A stretch of DNA of 64,000 nt from CAXBOO01 sp963977425 (GCA_963977425.1 CAXBOO010000002.1:62001-126000), one strand, 5' to 3'. Positions 42,945 through 52,025 are shown, counted from the stretch's first letter. Notes: a model not told the origin generated them from the letters alone. Program-made: numbers and translations.

Positions 42945-44118
42945 AATACTACTAGCCTTCAGTGGCGGACTAGACACCTCTTACTGCATAAAACACCTGA
43001 TACACGACAAAAACTTAGAAGTACATACGGCCATCGTAAATACCGGTGGTTTTACAAAAGAGGAATTAGTCGATATAGAAAAGAAGGCCTACAACCTCGG
43101 TTCTACCACACACAAGGCACTAGAAGAGACCAACAATTATTACGACAAAATCATCAAATATTTGATTTTTGGTAACGTCTTAAAAAACGGAACTTACCCC
43201 TTATCGGTTAGTGCAGAAAGAGTTCACCAAGCCATTGCTTTGATAGAATACGCTAAAGAAATAGGTGCAACAGCCATAGCCCACGGAAGTACCGGAGCCG
43301 GAAACGACCAAATAAGATTCGACCTTACATTCCAACTATTGGCGCCTGAAATAAAAATCGTAACTCCTATTAGAGATCAGCAACTTTCGAGACAAGAAGA
43401 AATAGACTTTTTAGCAAAACACTGTGTAGATGTAGATTGGAAAAAAGCCCAGTATTCCATCAACAAAGGCCTATGGGGAACCAGCGTTGGCGGAGCAGAA
43501 ACCTTAACATCGCACCAAAGTTTACCCGAAGAAGCTTACCCAAGTCAATTGAGTAAAACCGACAGCCAAAAGCTAGAATTGGAATTCGAAAAAGGGGAAT
43601 TAGTTGGACTGAATGGCAACAAATTAAGCGCTGTAGAAATCATACAGAAAGCAGAAGCATTAGCCAATCAATACGCCATTGGTAGAGACATCCACGTAGG
43701 CGATACCATTATCGGAATAAAAGGAAGAGTTGGTTTTGAAGCAGCAGCAGCAACACTCATAATCAAAGCGCATCAATCGCTTGAAAAACATACCCTCTCC
43801 AAATGGCAAATGCACTGGAAAGAGCAATTGGGAAACTGGTACGGAATGTTCATTCATGAATCGCAGTATTTCGATCCGGTGATGAGAAACATTGAGCAGT
43901 TTTTAGAAAGCACACAAAGCAATGTTTCGGGCAAAGTTTTTCTGGAATTGCACCCTTACAGATTTCAAATACACGGCATAGAATCGAAACACGATTTAAT
44001 GAAATCGGGCTTTGGCGACTATGGCGAAATGAACAACAATTGGTCGGGCGACGATGTAAAAGGATTCACCAAAATATTGGCCAACTCTATGCAGATTTAT
44101 AAGCACGTGAATGGGTGA
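42934..44118 (+). CDS. argG: Argininosuccinate synthase
   Basis: A 394-aa enzyme joining citrulline and aspartate with ATP. N-terminal P-loop LLAFSGGLDTSYCIKHL, AHGSTGAGNDQIRFDL (citrulline/aspartate contacts) and GTSVGGAETL are clear. ATG at 42934 lies inside the GNAT 3' end, 11-bp overlap, indicating coupling. The stop codon falls within a hairpin-forming repeat (44111-44141). Confidence 0.97.
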   Translation: MSNKILLAFSGGLDTSYCIKHLIHDKNLEVHTAIVNTGGFTKEELVDIEKKAYNLGSTTHKALEETNNYYDKIIKYLIFGNVLKNGTYPLSVSAERVHQAIALIEYAKEIGATAIAHGSTGAGNDQIRFDLTFQLLAPEIKIVTPIRDQQLSRQEEIDFLAKHCVDVDWKKAQYSINKGLWGTSVGGAETLTSHQSLPEEAYPSQLSKTDSQKLELEFEKGELVGLNGNKLSAVEIIQKAEALANQYAIGRDIHVGDTIIGIKGRVGFEAAAATLIIKAHQSLEKHTLSKWQMHWKEQLGNWYGMFIHESQYFDPVMRNIEQFLESTQSNVSGKVFLELHPYRFQIHGIESKHDLMKSGFGDYGEMNNNWSGDDVKGFTKILANSMQIYKHVNG

Positions 44119-44141
44119 AAGCCCATGAATTTATTCGTGGG
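44111..44141 (+). repeat. Two mutually exclusive hairpins at the argG stop codon
   Basis: ATGGGT (44111-44116) can pair with GCCCAT (44121-44126) around GAAA; alternatively CCCATGAA (44122-44129) pairs with TTCGTGGG (44134-44141) around TTTA, 8 bp with one G-T. The two share CCCAT, so only one forms at a time. The argG TGA lies in the first. It may be a dispersed repeat, mRNA-stabilising element or switch; nothing in the window decides. Confidence 0.5.
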
Positions 44142-44161
44142 AAATTATTGAGTTGTAAAAC

Positions 44162-44271
44162 TTCTCGATACACTCTCCTATTGTCGAGCACTCGAAGTGA
44201 CAATACTATAATGGTCAGTTCGTCCCGATAGCTATCGGGAGTTCCGATTTTTCATCGGAATGTATCGAGAA
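44162..44271. repeat. TTCTCGATACA repeat element, copy 1 (argG-argC gap)
   Basis: A 110-bp element bounded by inverted ends TTCTCGATACA (44162-44172) and TGTATCGAGAA (44261-44271). Inside: a 16-bp perfect palindrome CCCGATAGCTATCGGG (44224-44239), a TTCCGAT/ATCGGAA hairpin (242-260 of 44,000s) and a GTCGAG/CTCGAAG inner part. It resembles REP/MITE-like non-coding repeats. Confidence 0.88.
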
Positions 44272-44302
44272 CTATATAACACTAAGTAATAAAAGAAAGA
44301 AA

Positions 44303-45280
44303 ATGATAAAAGTTGGAATAGTTGGAGCAAGCGGATACACTGCCGGAGAATTGATAAGATGTTTGGTGCATCATCCAGATGTGGAGATCGATTTTTTGTA
44401 CAGCCATTCGCAAAGCGGAAAAAATGTGGAGGAGTTTCACGAAGATCTGTTCGATTATCCTGAACTGAATTTGAGTCAGAACATCAATTACTATGTGGAT
44501 GCATTGTTCTTGTGTTTGGGGCACGGTAATTCGAAGCAGTTTTTGAGTAAAAACAAATTTTCTGCTTCTACCAAAATCATCGATTTGAGCAACGATTTCA
44601 GACTGAAAGCAGATGCCGAATTTGAAGGGATGCCATTCACATATGGTTTAGTTGAACTGAACAAAACCCAAATTCAAAAGAGCCAATACATCGCCAATCC
44701 GGGTTGTTTTGCTACGGCTATTCAATTGGCATTGCTGCCATTAGCTAAAGCGGGTTTATTGAAAACGGATGTTCACATCAATGCTATAACCGGTTCAACT
44801 GGAGCTGGGCAAAAACCAAGTGAAACCAGTCATTTTAGCTGGAGAAACAACAATGTTTCCATTTACAAAGCATTCAACCATCAACATTTAGGGGAGATTG
44901 GAGAAAGCATTGTTCAACTTCAAAATGGCTTTAGCGAGGAGCTAAACTTTTTGCCACTTAGAGGCAATTTCACAAGAGGAATTTTGGCTTCGGTTTACTT
45001 AAAGTCAAATAAAAGTGAAGAAGAATTAAAACAGTTATTTTCTAATTTCTACGAAGATTCAAATTTTGTAAAAACCACCAATAAAAACATTAACCTAAAA
45101 CAAGTGGTAAATACCAATTACGCCTTGCTTCAGGTGCAAGAAATTGATGGGAAAGTGTTGATTACTTCTGCCATTGATAATTTACTAAAAGGTGCAGCCG
45201 GTCAAGCTATAGAGAACCTCAACTTAATGTTTGGTTTTGCTCCTAAAACCGGATTGCAATTCAAAGCCAACTTCTTTTAA
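44303..45280 (+). CDS. argC: N-acetyl-gamma-glutamyl-phosphate reductase (or N-succinyl form)
   Basis: A 325-aa NADPH-dependent reductase of the acyl-glutamyl phosphate. N-terminal Rossmann loop VGIVGASGYTAGELIRCL, catalytic Cys in IANPGCFATAIQLALLPL, and the HLGEIGE and LRGNFTRGILASVY segments (catalytic His region) are present. Whether the acyl group is acetyl or succinyl depends on the pathway variant. It is preceded by a 184-bp gap with repeat copy 1 and followed by argD after 13 bp. Confidence 0.96.
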   Translation: MIKVGIVGASGYTAGELIRCLVHHPDVEIDFLYSHSQSGKNVEEFHEDLFDYPELNLSQNINYYVDALFLCLGHGNSKQFLSKNKFSASTKIIDLSNDFRLKADAEFEGMPFTYGLVELNKTQIQKSQYIANPGCFATAIQLALLPLAKAGLLKTDVHINAITGSTGAGQKPSETSHFSWRNNNVSIYKAFNHQHLGEIGESIVQLQNGFSEELNFLPLRGNFTRGILASVYLKSNKSEEELKQLFSNFYEDSNFVKTTNKNINLKQVVNTNYALLQVQEIDGKVLITSAIDNLLKGAAGQAIENLNLMFGFAPKTGLQFKANFF

Positions 45281-45293
45281 AAGCTTAATAACA

Positions 45294-46424
45294 ATGAATT
45301 TATTTGACGTATACCCCGTTTTCAACATCAATTTACAAAAAGCAAAAGGCAGCTTTGTTTACGACGAAAACAACCAAAAATACTTAGACCTGTATGGTGG
45401 ACACGGTGTTATTTCCATAGGTCACTCTCACCCTACTTATGTAAAAAACATTAAAGAGCAAGTAGAAAAAATTGGATTTTATTCCAACTCAATCAAAATG
45501 CCTTTGCAAGAAGAATTGGCCAAAAAATTAGGCCGATTATCAGGTTACGAAGATTACAATTTATTCTTGTGCAATTCGGGTGCCGAAACCAATGAAAACG
45601 CCATAAAACTAGCTTCTTTCCACAATGGTAAAAGCAAAATAATTGCCTTTAAAAATTCATTTCACGGTCGTACGGCTGCTACATTGAATGTTACCGACAA
45701 TCCAAAACTATCTGCCAACATCAACCTCAACAATTTTGAGACCATCTTTATAAAACTCAACGACGAAAAGGCACTACAAGAGGCCTTGAGTAAAAACGAC
45801 GTGGCGGCTGTAATAGTAGAAGGAATACAGGGTGTAGGCGGATTAGACGAAGCCACTCCAGAATATTTTAAGCTAATAGCCGACTTGTGTAAAACGCACA
45901 ATGCATTATTTATAGCAGACGAAATTCAGAGTGGTTACGGAAGAAGCGGACATTTTTTTGCGCATCAATTGGCCGATGTAAAAGCCGACATCATCACCAC
46001 TGCCAAAGGAATGGGCAACGGATTTCCGATTGGAGGTGTGCTAATCAACCCAGAAATAAAAGCTTCTTATGGTCTTTTGGGCACCACATTTGGTGGTAAT
46101 CATTTGGCTTGTGCCGCAGGCATAGCGGTATTGGAAGTAATAGAAAACGAACAACTGTTAGATAAAGTAAATCAAACCAACTCTGCTTTATGTGTTGCAT
46201 TGAAAGACATTTCTGCCATCAAAAAAATTAAAGGAAAAGGATTGATGTTGGGCGTAGAATTTGATTTTCCAATCAAAGAATTGAGAGGCAAATTATTGAA
46301 CGATCACAAAATATTTACTGGTGCTTCGGCCAACCCAAATCTGCTTAGAATTTTACCGCCTCTCAACATTTCTGAAGAAGAGATTTTGCTTTTTGCTTCA
46401 GCCTTAAAAGAAGAATTGATATGA
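45294..46424 (+). CDS. argD: Acylornithine aminotransferase
   Basis: A 376-aa class III PLP aminotransferase that makes N-acylornithine from the semialdehyde and glutamate. I use ATG 45294 (MNLFDVYPVFNINLQKAKGS) rather than a longer frame overlapping argC. PLP region: CNSGAETNENAIKLA, ADEIQSGYGRSGHFFA and the Schiff-base lysine in TTAKGMGNGFPIGG; TTFGGNHLACAAG follows. Its stop overlaps the next gene by 4 bp. Confidence 0.96.
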   Translation: MNLFDVYPVFNINLQKAKGSFVYDENNQKYLDLYGGHGVISIGHSHPTYVKNIKEQVEKIGFYSNSIKMPLQEELAKKLGRLSGYEDYNLFLCNSGAETNENAIKLASFHNGKSKIIAFKNSFHGRTAATLNVTDNPKLSANINLNNFETIFIKLNDEKALQEALSKNDVAAVIVEGIQGVGGLDEATPEYFKLIADLCKTHNALFIADEIQSGYGRSGHFFAHQLADVKADIITTAKGMGNGFPIGGVLINPEIKASYGLLGTTFGGNHLACAAGIAVLEVIENEQLLDKVNQTNSALCVALKDISAIKKIKGKGLMLGVEFDFPIKELRGKLLNDHKIFTGASANPNLLRILPPLNISEEEILLFASALKEELI

Positions 46425-47371
46425 AACAATTTGTTAGCGTAAACGATGTAGAAAACATAGACGAGTTAGTAAAACTTGCTCAAAGCATAAAAGCCAAACC
46501 ATTTGATTACAAGCGATTTGGCGAAAATAAAACCATTGGACTTTTCTTTTTCAACCCCAGCTTGCGTACGCGATTAAGTACTCAAAAAGCAGCTCAAAAT
46601 TTGGGAATGAATGTGATGGTTGTCAACCTCAACAACGATGGTTGGGTAATCGAATTGGAAGATGGCGCCATAATGAATCAAGGCAGCCAAGAACATATAA
46701 AAGAAGCCGCTGTGGTAATATCACAATACTGCGACATCATCGGCATCCGAACATTTCCGGCTCTACAAAACAGAAAGGAAGATTATAGCGAAAAAATACT
46801 CAAGCAGTTTTTGAAATACTGTACGGTTCCTGTGATTTCTTTAGAAAGCGCTACGCTTCACCCCTTGCAATCATTGGCCGATGTGCTTACCATTGAAGAA
46901 AATAAAAAAACAGCCAAACCCAAGGTTGTTTTAAGTTGGGCTCCACATCCAAAAGCATTGCCTCAAGCCGTATCCAACTCATTTTTGCAATGGCTCAAAA
47001 AAACCGATTGTGAATTGAGTATTACCAATCCCGAAGGTTTTGATTTGGCCGAAGAATTTACCGAAGGATTAACGATTCATCACAAGCAAGAAGACGCTTT
47101 GAAAGATGCTGACTTTGTCTATGTCAAAAATTGGTCGTCCTACCAAGATTATGGTAAAATCGGTACTGGTTTTGACGATTGGACCATCACCCAAGAAAAA
47201 CTAAAAAACACCAACAATGCCAAAGTAATGCATTGCCTTCCGGTAAGACGAAACGTAGTAATAGCTGACGATGTATTGGATTCTGACAGCTCATTAACTA
47301 CCGAACAAGCCAACAACCGAACCTTTGCAGCACAAAGCGTATTGCTTAAAATACTACAAAATGAAGCCTAA
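46421..47371 (+). CDS. argF': N-acylornithine (acetyl/succinyl) carbamoyltransferase
   Basis: A 316-aa carbamoyltransferase of the acylornithine type, not ordinary ArgF: it has FFFNPSLRTRLSTQKAAQNLG instead of FEKxSTRT and the family's MHCLPVRRNVVIADDVLD near the end. It carbamoylates N-acetyl- or N-succinyl-ornithine to acylcitrulline. By eye, Gln90 (NQGSQEHIKEAA) sits where the succinyl enzyme of Bacteroides fragilis has Pro90 and the acetyl enzyme of Xanthomonas has Glu92 (from memory), so specificity is not settled. It overlaps argD by 4 bp and argB by 11 bp. Confidence 0.93.
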   Translation: MKQFVSVNDVENIDELVKLAQSIKAKPFDYKRFGENKTIGLFFFNPSLRTRLSTQKAAQNLGMNVMVVNLNNDGWVIELEDGAIMNQGSQEHIKEAAVVISQYCDIIGIRTFPALQNRKEDYSEKILKQFLKYCTVPVISLESATLHPLQSLADVLTIEENKKTAKPKVVLSWAPHPKALPQAVSNSFLQWLKKTDCELSITNPEGFDLAEEFTEGLTIHHKQEDALKDADFVYVKNWSSYQDYGKIGTGFDDWTITQEKLKNTNNAKVMHCLPVRRNVVIADDVLDSDSSLTTEQANNRTFAAQSVLLKILQNEA

Positions 47372-48140
47372 ACTTAAAGTCATAAAAATTGGTGGAAATG
47401 TGATAGATAACGCTACGAGTTTATCTCAATTTCTTTCAGATTATTCGAAAATTGAAGGGGCCAAAATATTGGTTCACGGCGGTGGAAAATTAGCGACCAA
47501 ACTCAATCAAACTTTGGGCATAAAAACCAAAATGGTAGAAGGACGACGCGTTACAAGTTCCGACGATTTGGATGTAGTTACGATGGTATACGCTGGATTG
47601 ATCAATAAAAAAATAGTGGCTCAACTGCAAAACAATCACTGCAATTCCTTGGGTCTATCAGGAGCCGATGCCAATGTATTGTTGGCAGAGAAAAGACCTA
47701 TAGAACCCATCAATTATGGATTGGTTGGCGATGTAAAACAAATCAACGTCCCGTTTATTGATAGCTTATTACAACAAAACATAAGTCCTGTTTTCTGTGC
47801 CATTTCTCACGATGGAAAAGGACAACTATTGAACACCAATGCCGATACTGTAACGGCTGAAATAGCTATTGCAATGAGTGATGTGTACGAATGCGAATTG
47901 GTGTATTGTTTCGAAAAAAATGGAGTATTAGAAAACGTGGAAGATGAAAATTCTGTCATTCTAAACATTGACAGCAAAAAATACGAAAGCTTAAAAGCAG
48001 AGAAAAAAATTCACGATGGAATGTTGCCAAAAATGCAAAACTGCTTCTATGCTTTGAAAAAAAATGTAAGCTCAGTAATTATTGGTAGCCCAGAAGCCAT
48101 TAAGGCTGACAACACTTTGCACACTACTTTAAGTTTGTGA
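47361..48140 (+). CDS. argB: Acetylglutamate kinase (or N-succinyl form)
   Basis: A 259-aa amino-acid kinase from ATG 47361 (MKPKLKVIKIGGNVIDN), overlapping the carbamoyltransferase gene by 11 bp. Motifs: IKIGGNVI, LVHGGGKLATKL, GLSGADANVLLAEKR and a C-terminal LNTNADTVTAEIA nucleotide region. It phosphorylates the acylglutamate gamma-carboxyl. It lacks the long N-terminal helix seen in arginine-inhibited hexameric kinases, so feedback inhibition may be weak or absent; that is inference. Confidence 0.95.
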   Translation: MKPKLKVIKIGGNVIDNATSLSQFLSDYSKIEGAKILVHGGGKLATKLNQTLGIKTKMVEGRRVTSSDDLDVVTMVYAGLINKKIVAQLQNNHCNSLGLSGADANVLLAEKRPIEPINYGLVGDVKQINVPFIDSLLQQNISPVFCAISHDGKGQLLNTNADTVTAEIAIAMSDVYECELVYCFEKNGVLENVEDENSVILNIDSKKYESLKAEKKIHDGMLPKMQNCFYALKKNVSSVIIGSPEAIKADNTLHTTLSL

Positions 48141-48225
48141 TAATGAATAAGATTAATGTCAACTTGATCCCGAAAACTTTAGAGGGAATTTCAAGATTTA
48201 AAATCTAGACATTGAGAACAAAAAC

Positions 48226-48342
48226 TTCTCGATACACTCTCCTAAAGTCGAGTACTCGAAGCGACTTCGCTTAAGGAATATAGAGTTAGTTCGTTCCGAT
48301 AGCTATCGGGAGTCCCGATTTTTCATCAGGATGTATCGAGAA
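48226..48342. repeat. TTCTCGATACA repeat element, copy 2 (argB-argE gap)
   Basis: A 117-bp element with ends TTCTCGATACA (48226-48236) and TGTATCGAGAA (48332-48342), in the same orientation as copy 1. The internal CCGATAGCTATCGGGAGT and CCCGATTTTTCATCAGG parts are conserved, with a variable middle (GTCGAGTACTCGAAGCGAC). Confidence 0.88.
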
Positions 48343-48398
48343 CAACTAAAAAGATTCTGACCTCAAAAGCTTTTGAGAAAGTATGACAAATAAATGAG

Positions 48399-48448
48399 GT
48401 CAGTTCGAGTGATTTTTGGAATGACAATGAAGAAAATTGTATCGAGAA
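48399..48448. repeat. Partial TTCTCGATACA-family repeat
   Basis: Right part only: GGTCAGTTCGAGTG at the left, as in copies 1 and 3, and the terminal TGTATCGAGAA at 48438-48448. The left terminal repeat is missing. Confidence 0.7.
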
Positions 48449-48557
48449 CCGCCATTGAAGATTCTGAAACAATACCGATAGCTATCGGCACAGAATGACA
48501 CAAAAGAAAACTGTTTAGCCTATCCTTAGTTTAAAGAAGGGAGAACCAAAAAGAACA

Positions 48558-49616
48558 ATGAAAAACCAACTTTACAAACAAGCCATTACCTTACTTAAAA
48601 AGCTGATTGAAACGCAATCGTTTTCTGGTGAAGAAGATAAAACAGCCGATCACATTATCGCTCATCTTAATGAAGCTAATATTACTTACAACAGAGTGGG
48701 AAACAACATTTGGGCGACTAATTTGCATTTTGATAGCAGTAAACCAAGCATACTTTTAAACTCGCATCACGATACTGTAAAACCTAACCAAGCCTATACC
48801 AACAATCCTTACGAAGCTTTTGAGAAAGACGGAAAATTATATGGCTTAGGAAGCAACGATGCCGGAGGATGTTTGGTATCGCTTATCGCTTTGTTCAAAC
48901 ACTTTTACGAGCAAAAAGATTTGAAATACAACCTCATTCTTGCTGCCAGTGCCGAGGAAGAAAATTCTGGCAACAATGGATTGAGAAAACTTTTACCCGA
49001 ATTACCCGAAATAGATTTTGCAATTGTAGGCGAACCCACCGAAATGAATTTAGCCATCAGCGAAAAAGGATTGCTCGTAATAGATGCCGTAGCCAAAGGA
49101 ATTTCGGGACACGCTGCACACTATAATACCACAAACGCCATTTACGAAGCTATGACTGATATTGCTTGGATACAGCAATATGAATTTCCAAAAACATCAG
49201 CAACATTAGGCAAAGTAAAGACTACAGTAACTCAAATAAATGCTGGTTCGCAACACAATGTTGTTCCAGCAGAATGTCATTTTGTTATCGATTGCCGCGT
49301 GAATGAGCGCTACCATTTAAAAGAGATTTTTGAAATTTTGGATAAAAACACCAAATGCGAATTGAAGGCACGATCGTTCAGAAACAATTCGTCTTCCATT
49401 CCCACCGACCACCCTATAGTGAAAGCAGGTGTAGAATTAGGTAGAACAACTTATGGCTCGCCTACCCTTTCCGATCAAGCCAATTTATCGGTACCATCAT
49501 TAAAAATGGGGCCCGGTGTTTCCACAAGATCGCACCAAGCTAACGAATACATTTACTTAAAAGAAATAGAAGAAGGCATTGACATTTACATCCAATTGCT
49601 TGAAAAAATAATGTGA
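48558..49616 (+). CDS. argE: Acylornithine/acylcitrulline deacylase (M20 family)
   Basis: A 352-aa M20 metallopeptidase. Metal and catalytic residues lie in LLNSHHDTVKP, YGLGSNDAGGCLVS, LAASAEEENSGNNGLRK (catalytic Glu and metal Glu) and FAIVGEPTEMN; a dimerisation domain with SGHAAHYNTTNAI follows. Because the carbamoyltransferase acts on the acylated substrate, this enzyme should remove the acyl group from acylcitrulline before ArgG. Preceded by a repeat-filled gap and followed by repeat copy 3. Confidence 0.92.
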   Translation: MKNQLYKQAITLLKKLIETQSFSGEEDKTADHIIAHLNEANITYNRVGNNIWATNLHFDSSKPSILLNSHHDTVKPNQAYTNNPYEAFEKDGKLYGLGSNDAGGCLVSLIALFKHFYEQKDLKYNLILAASAEEENSGNNGLRKLLPELPEIDFAIVGEPTEMNLAISEKGLLVIDAVAKGISGHAAHYNTTNAIYEAMTDIAWIQQYEFPKTSATLGKVKTTVTQINAGSQHNVVPAECHFVIDCRVNERYHLKEIFEILDKNTKCELKARSFRNNSSSIPTDHPIVKAGVELGRTTYGSPTLSDQANLSVPSLKMGPGVSTRSHQANEYIYLKEIEEGIDIYIQLLEKIM

Positions 49617-49625
49617 AACAAAAAC

Positions 49626-49738
49626 TTCTCGATACAATCTCCTAAAACCGGCTACCAATAGCTATCAGTGCGAAGTGGCTACTTTTTAGTACAATGGTCA
49701 GTTCGAGTGTCCCGATTTTTATTGGGATGTATCGAGAA
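49626..49738. repeat. TTCTCGATACA repeat element, copy 3 (argE-argH gap)
   Basis: A 113-bp element with ends TTCTCGATACA (49626-49636) and TGTATCGAGAA (49728-49738), same orientation as copies 1 and 2. The right half (TGGTCAGTTCGAGTGTCCCG) matches copy 1, the middle is different. It begins 10 bp after argE and ends 30 bp before argH. Confidence 0.88.
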
Positions 49739-49768
49739 CAATAAAAACAAAAGAAAAACTAAAAAAAT

Positions 49769-51055
49769 ATGAAACTCTGGGACAAAGGATACAGTACCGA
49801 TAATTTAGTAGAAAAATTCACCGTGGGAAACGACCGAATTTTGGATATGAAATTGGCCAAATACGACGTGCAAGGCAATAGAGCACACGCGAGAATGCTT
49901 ACAAGCATAGGCTTGCTTACCAAGCAAGAATTTGCCGATATCGACAGAGGTTTGAATGATATTCTAGCCGATATAGAAGCTGGTACATTCACCATCGAAG
50001 AACAGTTCGAAGACATTCACAGCAAAGTAGAATTTGAGCTAACCAAAAAAATTGGCGAAGCAGGTAAAAAAATACATTCAGCCCGATCGAGAAACGACCA
50101 AGTTTTGGTGGATTTGCATTTATACACCAAGGATGAATTGACCGAAATCAAGCAACTTATAGCCAATGTATTTCATACTTTGATCAGTTTGGCCGACGAG
50201 CACAAAGACACCCTATTACCTGGTTATACGCACTTGCAAGTAGCAATGCCTTCGTCGTTTGGTCTATGGTTTTCTGCTTACGCCGAAACGTTGGTAGATG
50301 ATTTGTATTTCATCAACGCAGCATACAAAATTGCTGATCAAAATCCTTTGGGTTCTGGTGCGGGATATGGTTCGTCATTCCCCATCAACCGAAGTATGAC
50401 CACCAAAGAATTAGGTTTCGAAACAATGAAATACAATGTTGTAGCAGCCCAAATGTCGAGAGGAAAATTAGAAAAATCGGTAGCGATGGCCTTAAGTTCG
50501 GTAGCTGGTACGATGTCTAAATTTGCTGCAGACGTTTGCCTTTATATGAGTCAAAATTTTGGCTTTGTAGGCTTTCCTAAAGAACTTACAACAGGTTCTA
50601 GCATTATGCCTCACAAACAAAATCCTGACGTGTTTGAGCTAATGCGTGCCAAGTGCAACAAAGTGCAAAACCTACCAACCGAAATTGCGATGATAACCAA
50701 CAACCTTACCAGTGGTTATTTCAGAGATTTACAATTGCTCAAGGAAAGCTATATGGAAGGCATCGATTTGTTGAAAGACAACTTGGAAGTGCTAGATTTT
50801 ATGCTCAAACACATTGAAGTTAAAACAGGCATTGTAGACGATAACAAATACGATTTTCTGTTCAGCGTAGAGGAATTGAACAAAATGGTATTGAACGGAG
50901 AATCGTTTAGAGATGCGTATCAAAAACTAGGCAAACAGATTTTGAACGGCAATTTCAATCCAGAAAAAACAGTGAATCATAGCCACGAAGGCAGTATTGG
51001 CAATTTGTGTTTGAAGGAAATTAAAGAGAAATTTGACAATGCCTTAAAATTTTAG
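49769..51055 (+). CDS. argH: Argininosuccinate lyase
   Basis: A 428-aa fumarase/aspartase-superfamily enzyme releasing arginine and fumarate. Signature GSSIMPHKQNPDVFELMRAK with the catalytic serine loop, HSARSRNDQVLVDLHLY and GYTHLQVAMPSSFGLW are clear. It starts KLWDKGYSTDNLVEKFTVG. The gene completes the arginine pathway; the convergent DUF3667 gene ends 20 bp away. Confidence 0.97.
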   Translation: MKLWDKGYSTDNLVEKFTVGNDRILDMKLAKYDVQGNRAHARMLTSIGLLTKQEFADIDRGLNDILADIEAGTFTIEEQFEDIHSKVEFELTKKIGEAGKKIHSARSRNDQVLVDLHLYTKDELTEIKQLIANVFHTLISLADEHKDTLLPGYTHLQVAMPSSFGLWFSAYAETLVDDLYFINAAYKIADQNPLGSGAGYGSSFPINRSMTTKELGFETMKYNVVAAQMSRGKLEKSVAMALSSVAGTMSKFAADVCLYMSQNFGFVGFPKELTTGSSIMPHKQNPDVFELMRAKCNKVQNLPTEIAMITNNLTSGYFRDLQLLKESYMEGIDLLKDNLEVLDFMLKHIEVKTGIVDDNKYDFLFSVEELNKMVLNGESFRDAYQKLGKQILNGNFNPEKTVNHSHEGSIGNLCLKEIKEKFDNALKF

Positions 51056-51075
51056 GCAATTACATTCTCAGCCAT

Positions 51076-51942
51076 TTAGAACATAAAAAAGCTCAATGTT
51101 AGCACGACTATCATGCTAAACATAAATATTCCTGTACCCAATACTGTGTAAAGCGTCCATTTAGATATTTTCCTAAAAAAACCTTTCGTAGGAAACACTC
51201 GTTGCAAGCTCCAAAAAGAGAATATAGGACAAAATATAACCAATGCAGCTAGAAAACTATGCGTCACATCAACTACATTATAGAAGAGCAATTCTAATGA
51301 GTTCACCAATATAAACGCACTCATGATATTGGTCCAAAACAAGAAATGCATTAAATACTTCACTTTATATTTTCGTTCGATAATGTAACTACTTACCGCT
51401 AAAAGAGGTATGAGTAAAAAGAAAAGCCATGGCAACTTTTCTGCTACACCTTTCAAAAACGAATCTTCGTCTTGAAACAAATGTGCCACTTGCTTAAAAG
51501 CCAATGAACCCATAAAAGATTCTTGTGGATATAGCTCTAACAACTCTTCAGGCGTATACTTTTCCATTATCTCCATCGAAATGGTATCGTTGCCCCATAC
51601 AAATTGAGAATCCTCAGTTTTATTGATGCTTGCTCCTCCTACTCTTGTTTTATTATAAGAAAGCATCAATCCGAAAAGAAAAATATTGAGAAAAATAAAT
51701 AAACGTAGAGGTTGCATATAGCTCGCTCTTTTTCCTTCTACAAACAATTTATAATACTTTGCAGGAACAAAAAGCACCTTCAAAGTTTTGAAAACCTTAC
51801 TATCAAACGAGAAGATATTTCCGAAAAACTGAGCTAAAACATTTTTTATTTCAAACTCTTCTGCTAATGATAATTTCTGCCCACAATGACCACAAAAATG
51901 ATCGTTGACTTTAAGTTGACTACTACAATTTGGGCATTTCAT
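51076..51942 (-). CDS. DUF3667 zinc-ribbon membrane protein
   Basis: A 288-aa protein from Met 51942 (MKCPNCSSQLKVNDHFCGHC), so that the N-terminus is a C-x2-C...C-x2-C zinc ribbon. A segment FSFDSKVFKTLKVLFVPAKY...GKRASYMQPLRLFIFLN is typical of DUF3667, followed by about five hydrophobic helices and a mostly extracytoplasmic loop in the middle. Function unknown. Monocistronic on the minus strand. Confidence 0.8.
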   Translation of the reverse strand: MKCPNCSSQLKVNDHFCGHCGQKLSLAEEFEIKNVLAQFFGNIFSFDSKVFKTLKVLFVPAKYYKLFVEGKRASYMQPLRLFIFLNIFLFGLMLSYNKTRVGGASINKTEDSQFVWGNDTISMEIMEKYTPEELLELYPQESFMGSLAFKQVAHLFQDEDSFLKGVAEKLPWLFFLLIPLLAVSSYIIERKYKVKYLMHFLFWTNIMSAFILVNSLELLFYNVVDVTHSFLAALVIFCPIFSFWSLQRVFPTKGFFRKISKWTLYTVLGTGIFMFSMIVVLTLSFFMF

Positions 51943-52025
51943 AAAGGAAAGATACCAATTCAATTAAATAATGCGTCTTGCATACATTCTGCAATCAACA
52001 AGGCCTCAAAAGTGGATGAATTCAA

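Larger units (their letters stand above)
48141..48557. other. 417-bp argB-argE gap filled with repeat elements
   Basis: No convincing gene. It holds repeat copy 2 (48226-48342), a partial copy (48399-48448), and a lone CCGATAGCTATCGG palindrome (48475-48488) of the same family. No clear terminator or TAnnTTTG promoter was found, so argE may still depend on upstream transcription. Confidence 0.75.

Noticed and set aside
48141..48557. tRNA or small gene in the argB-argE gap
   Set aside because: No cloverleaf or convincing reading frame; the gap is explained by repeat elements.
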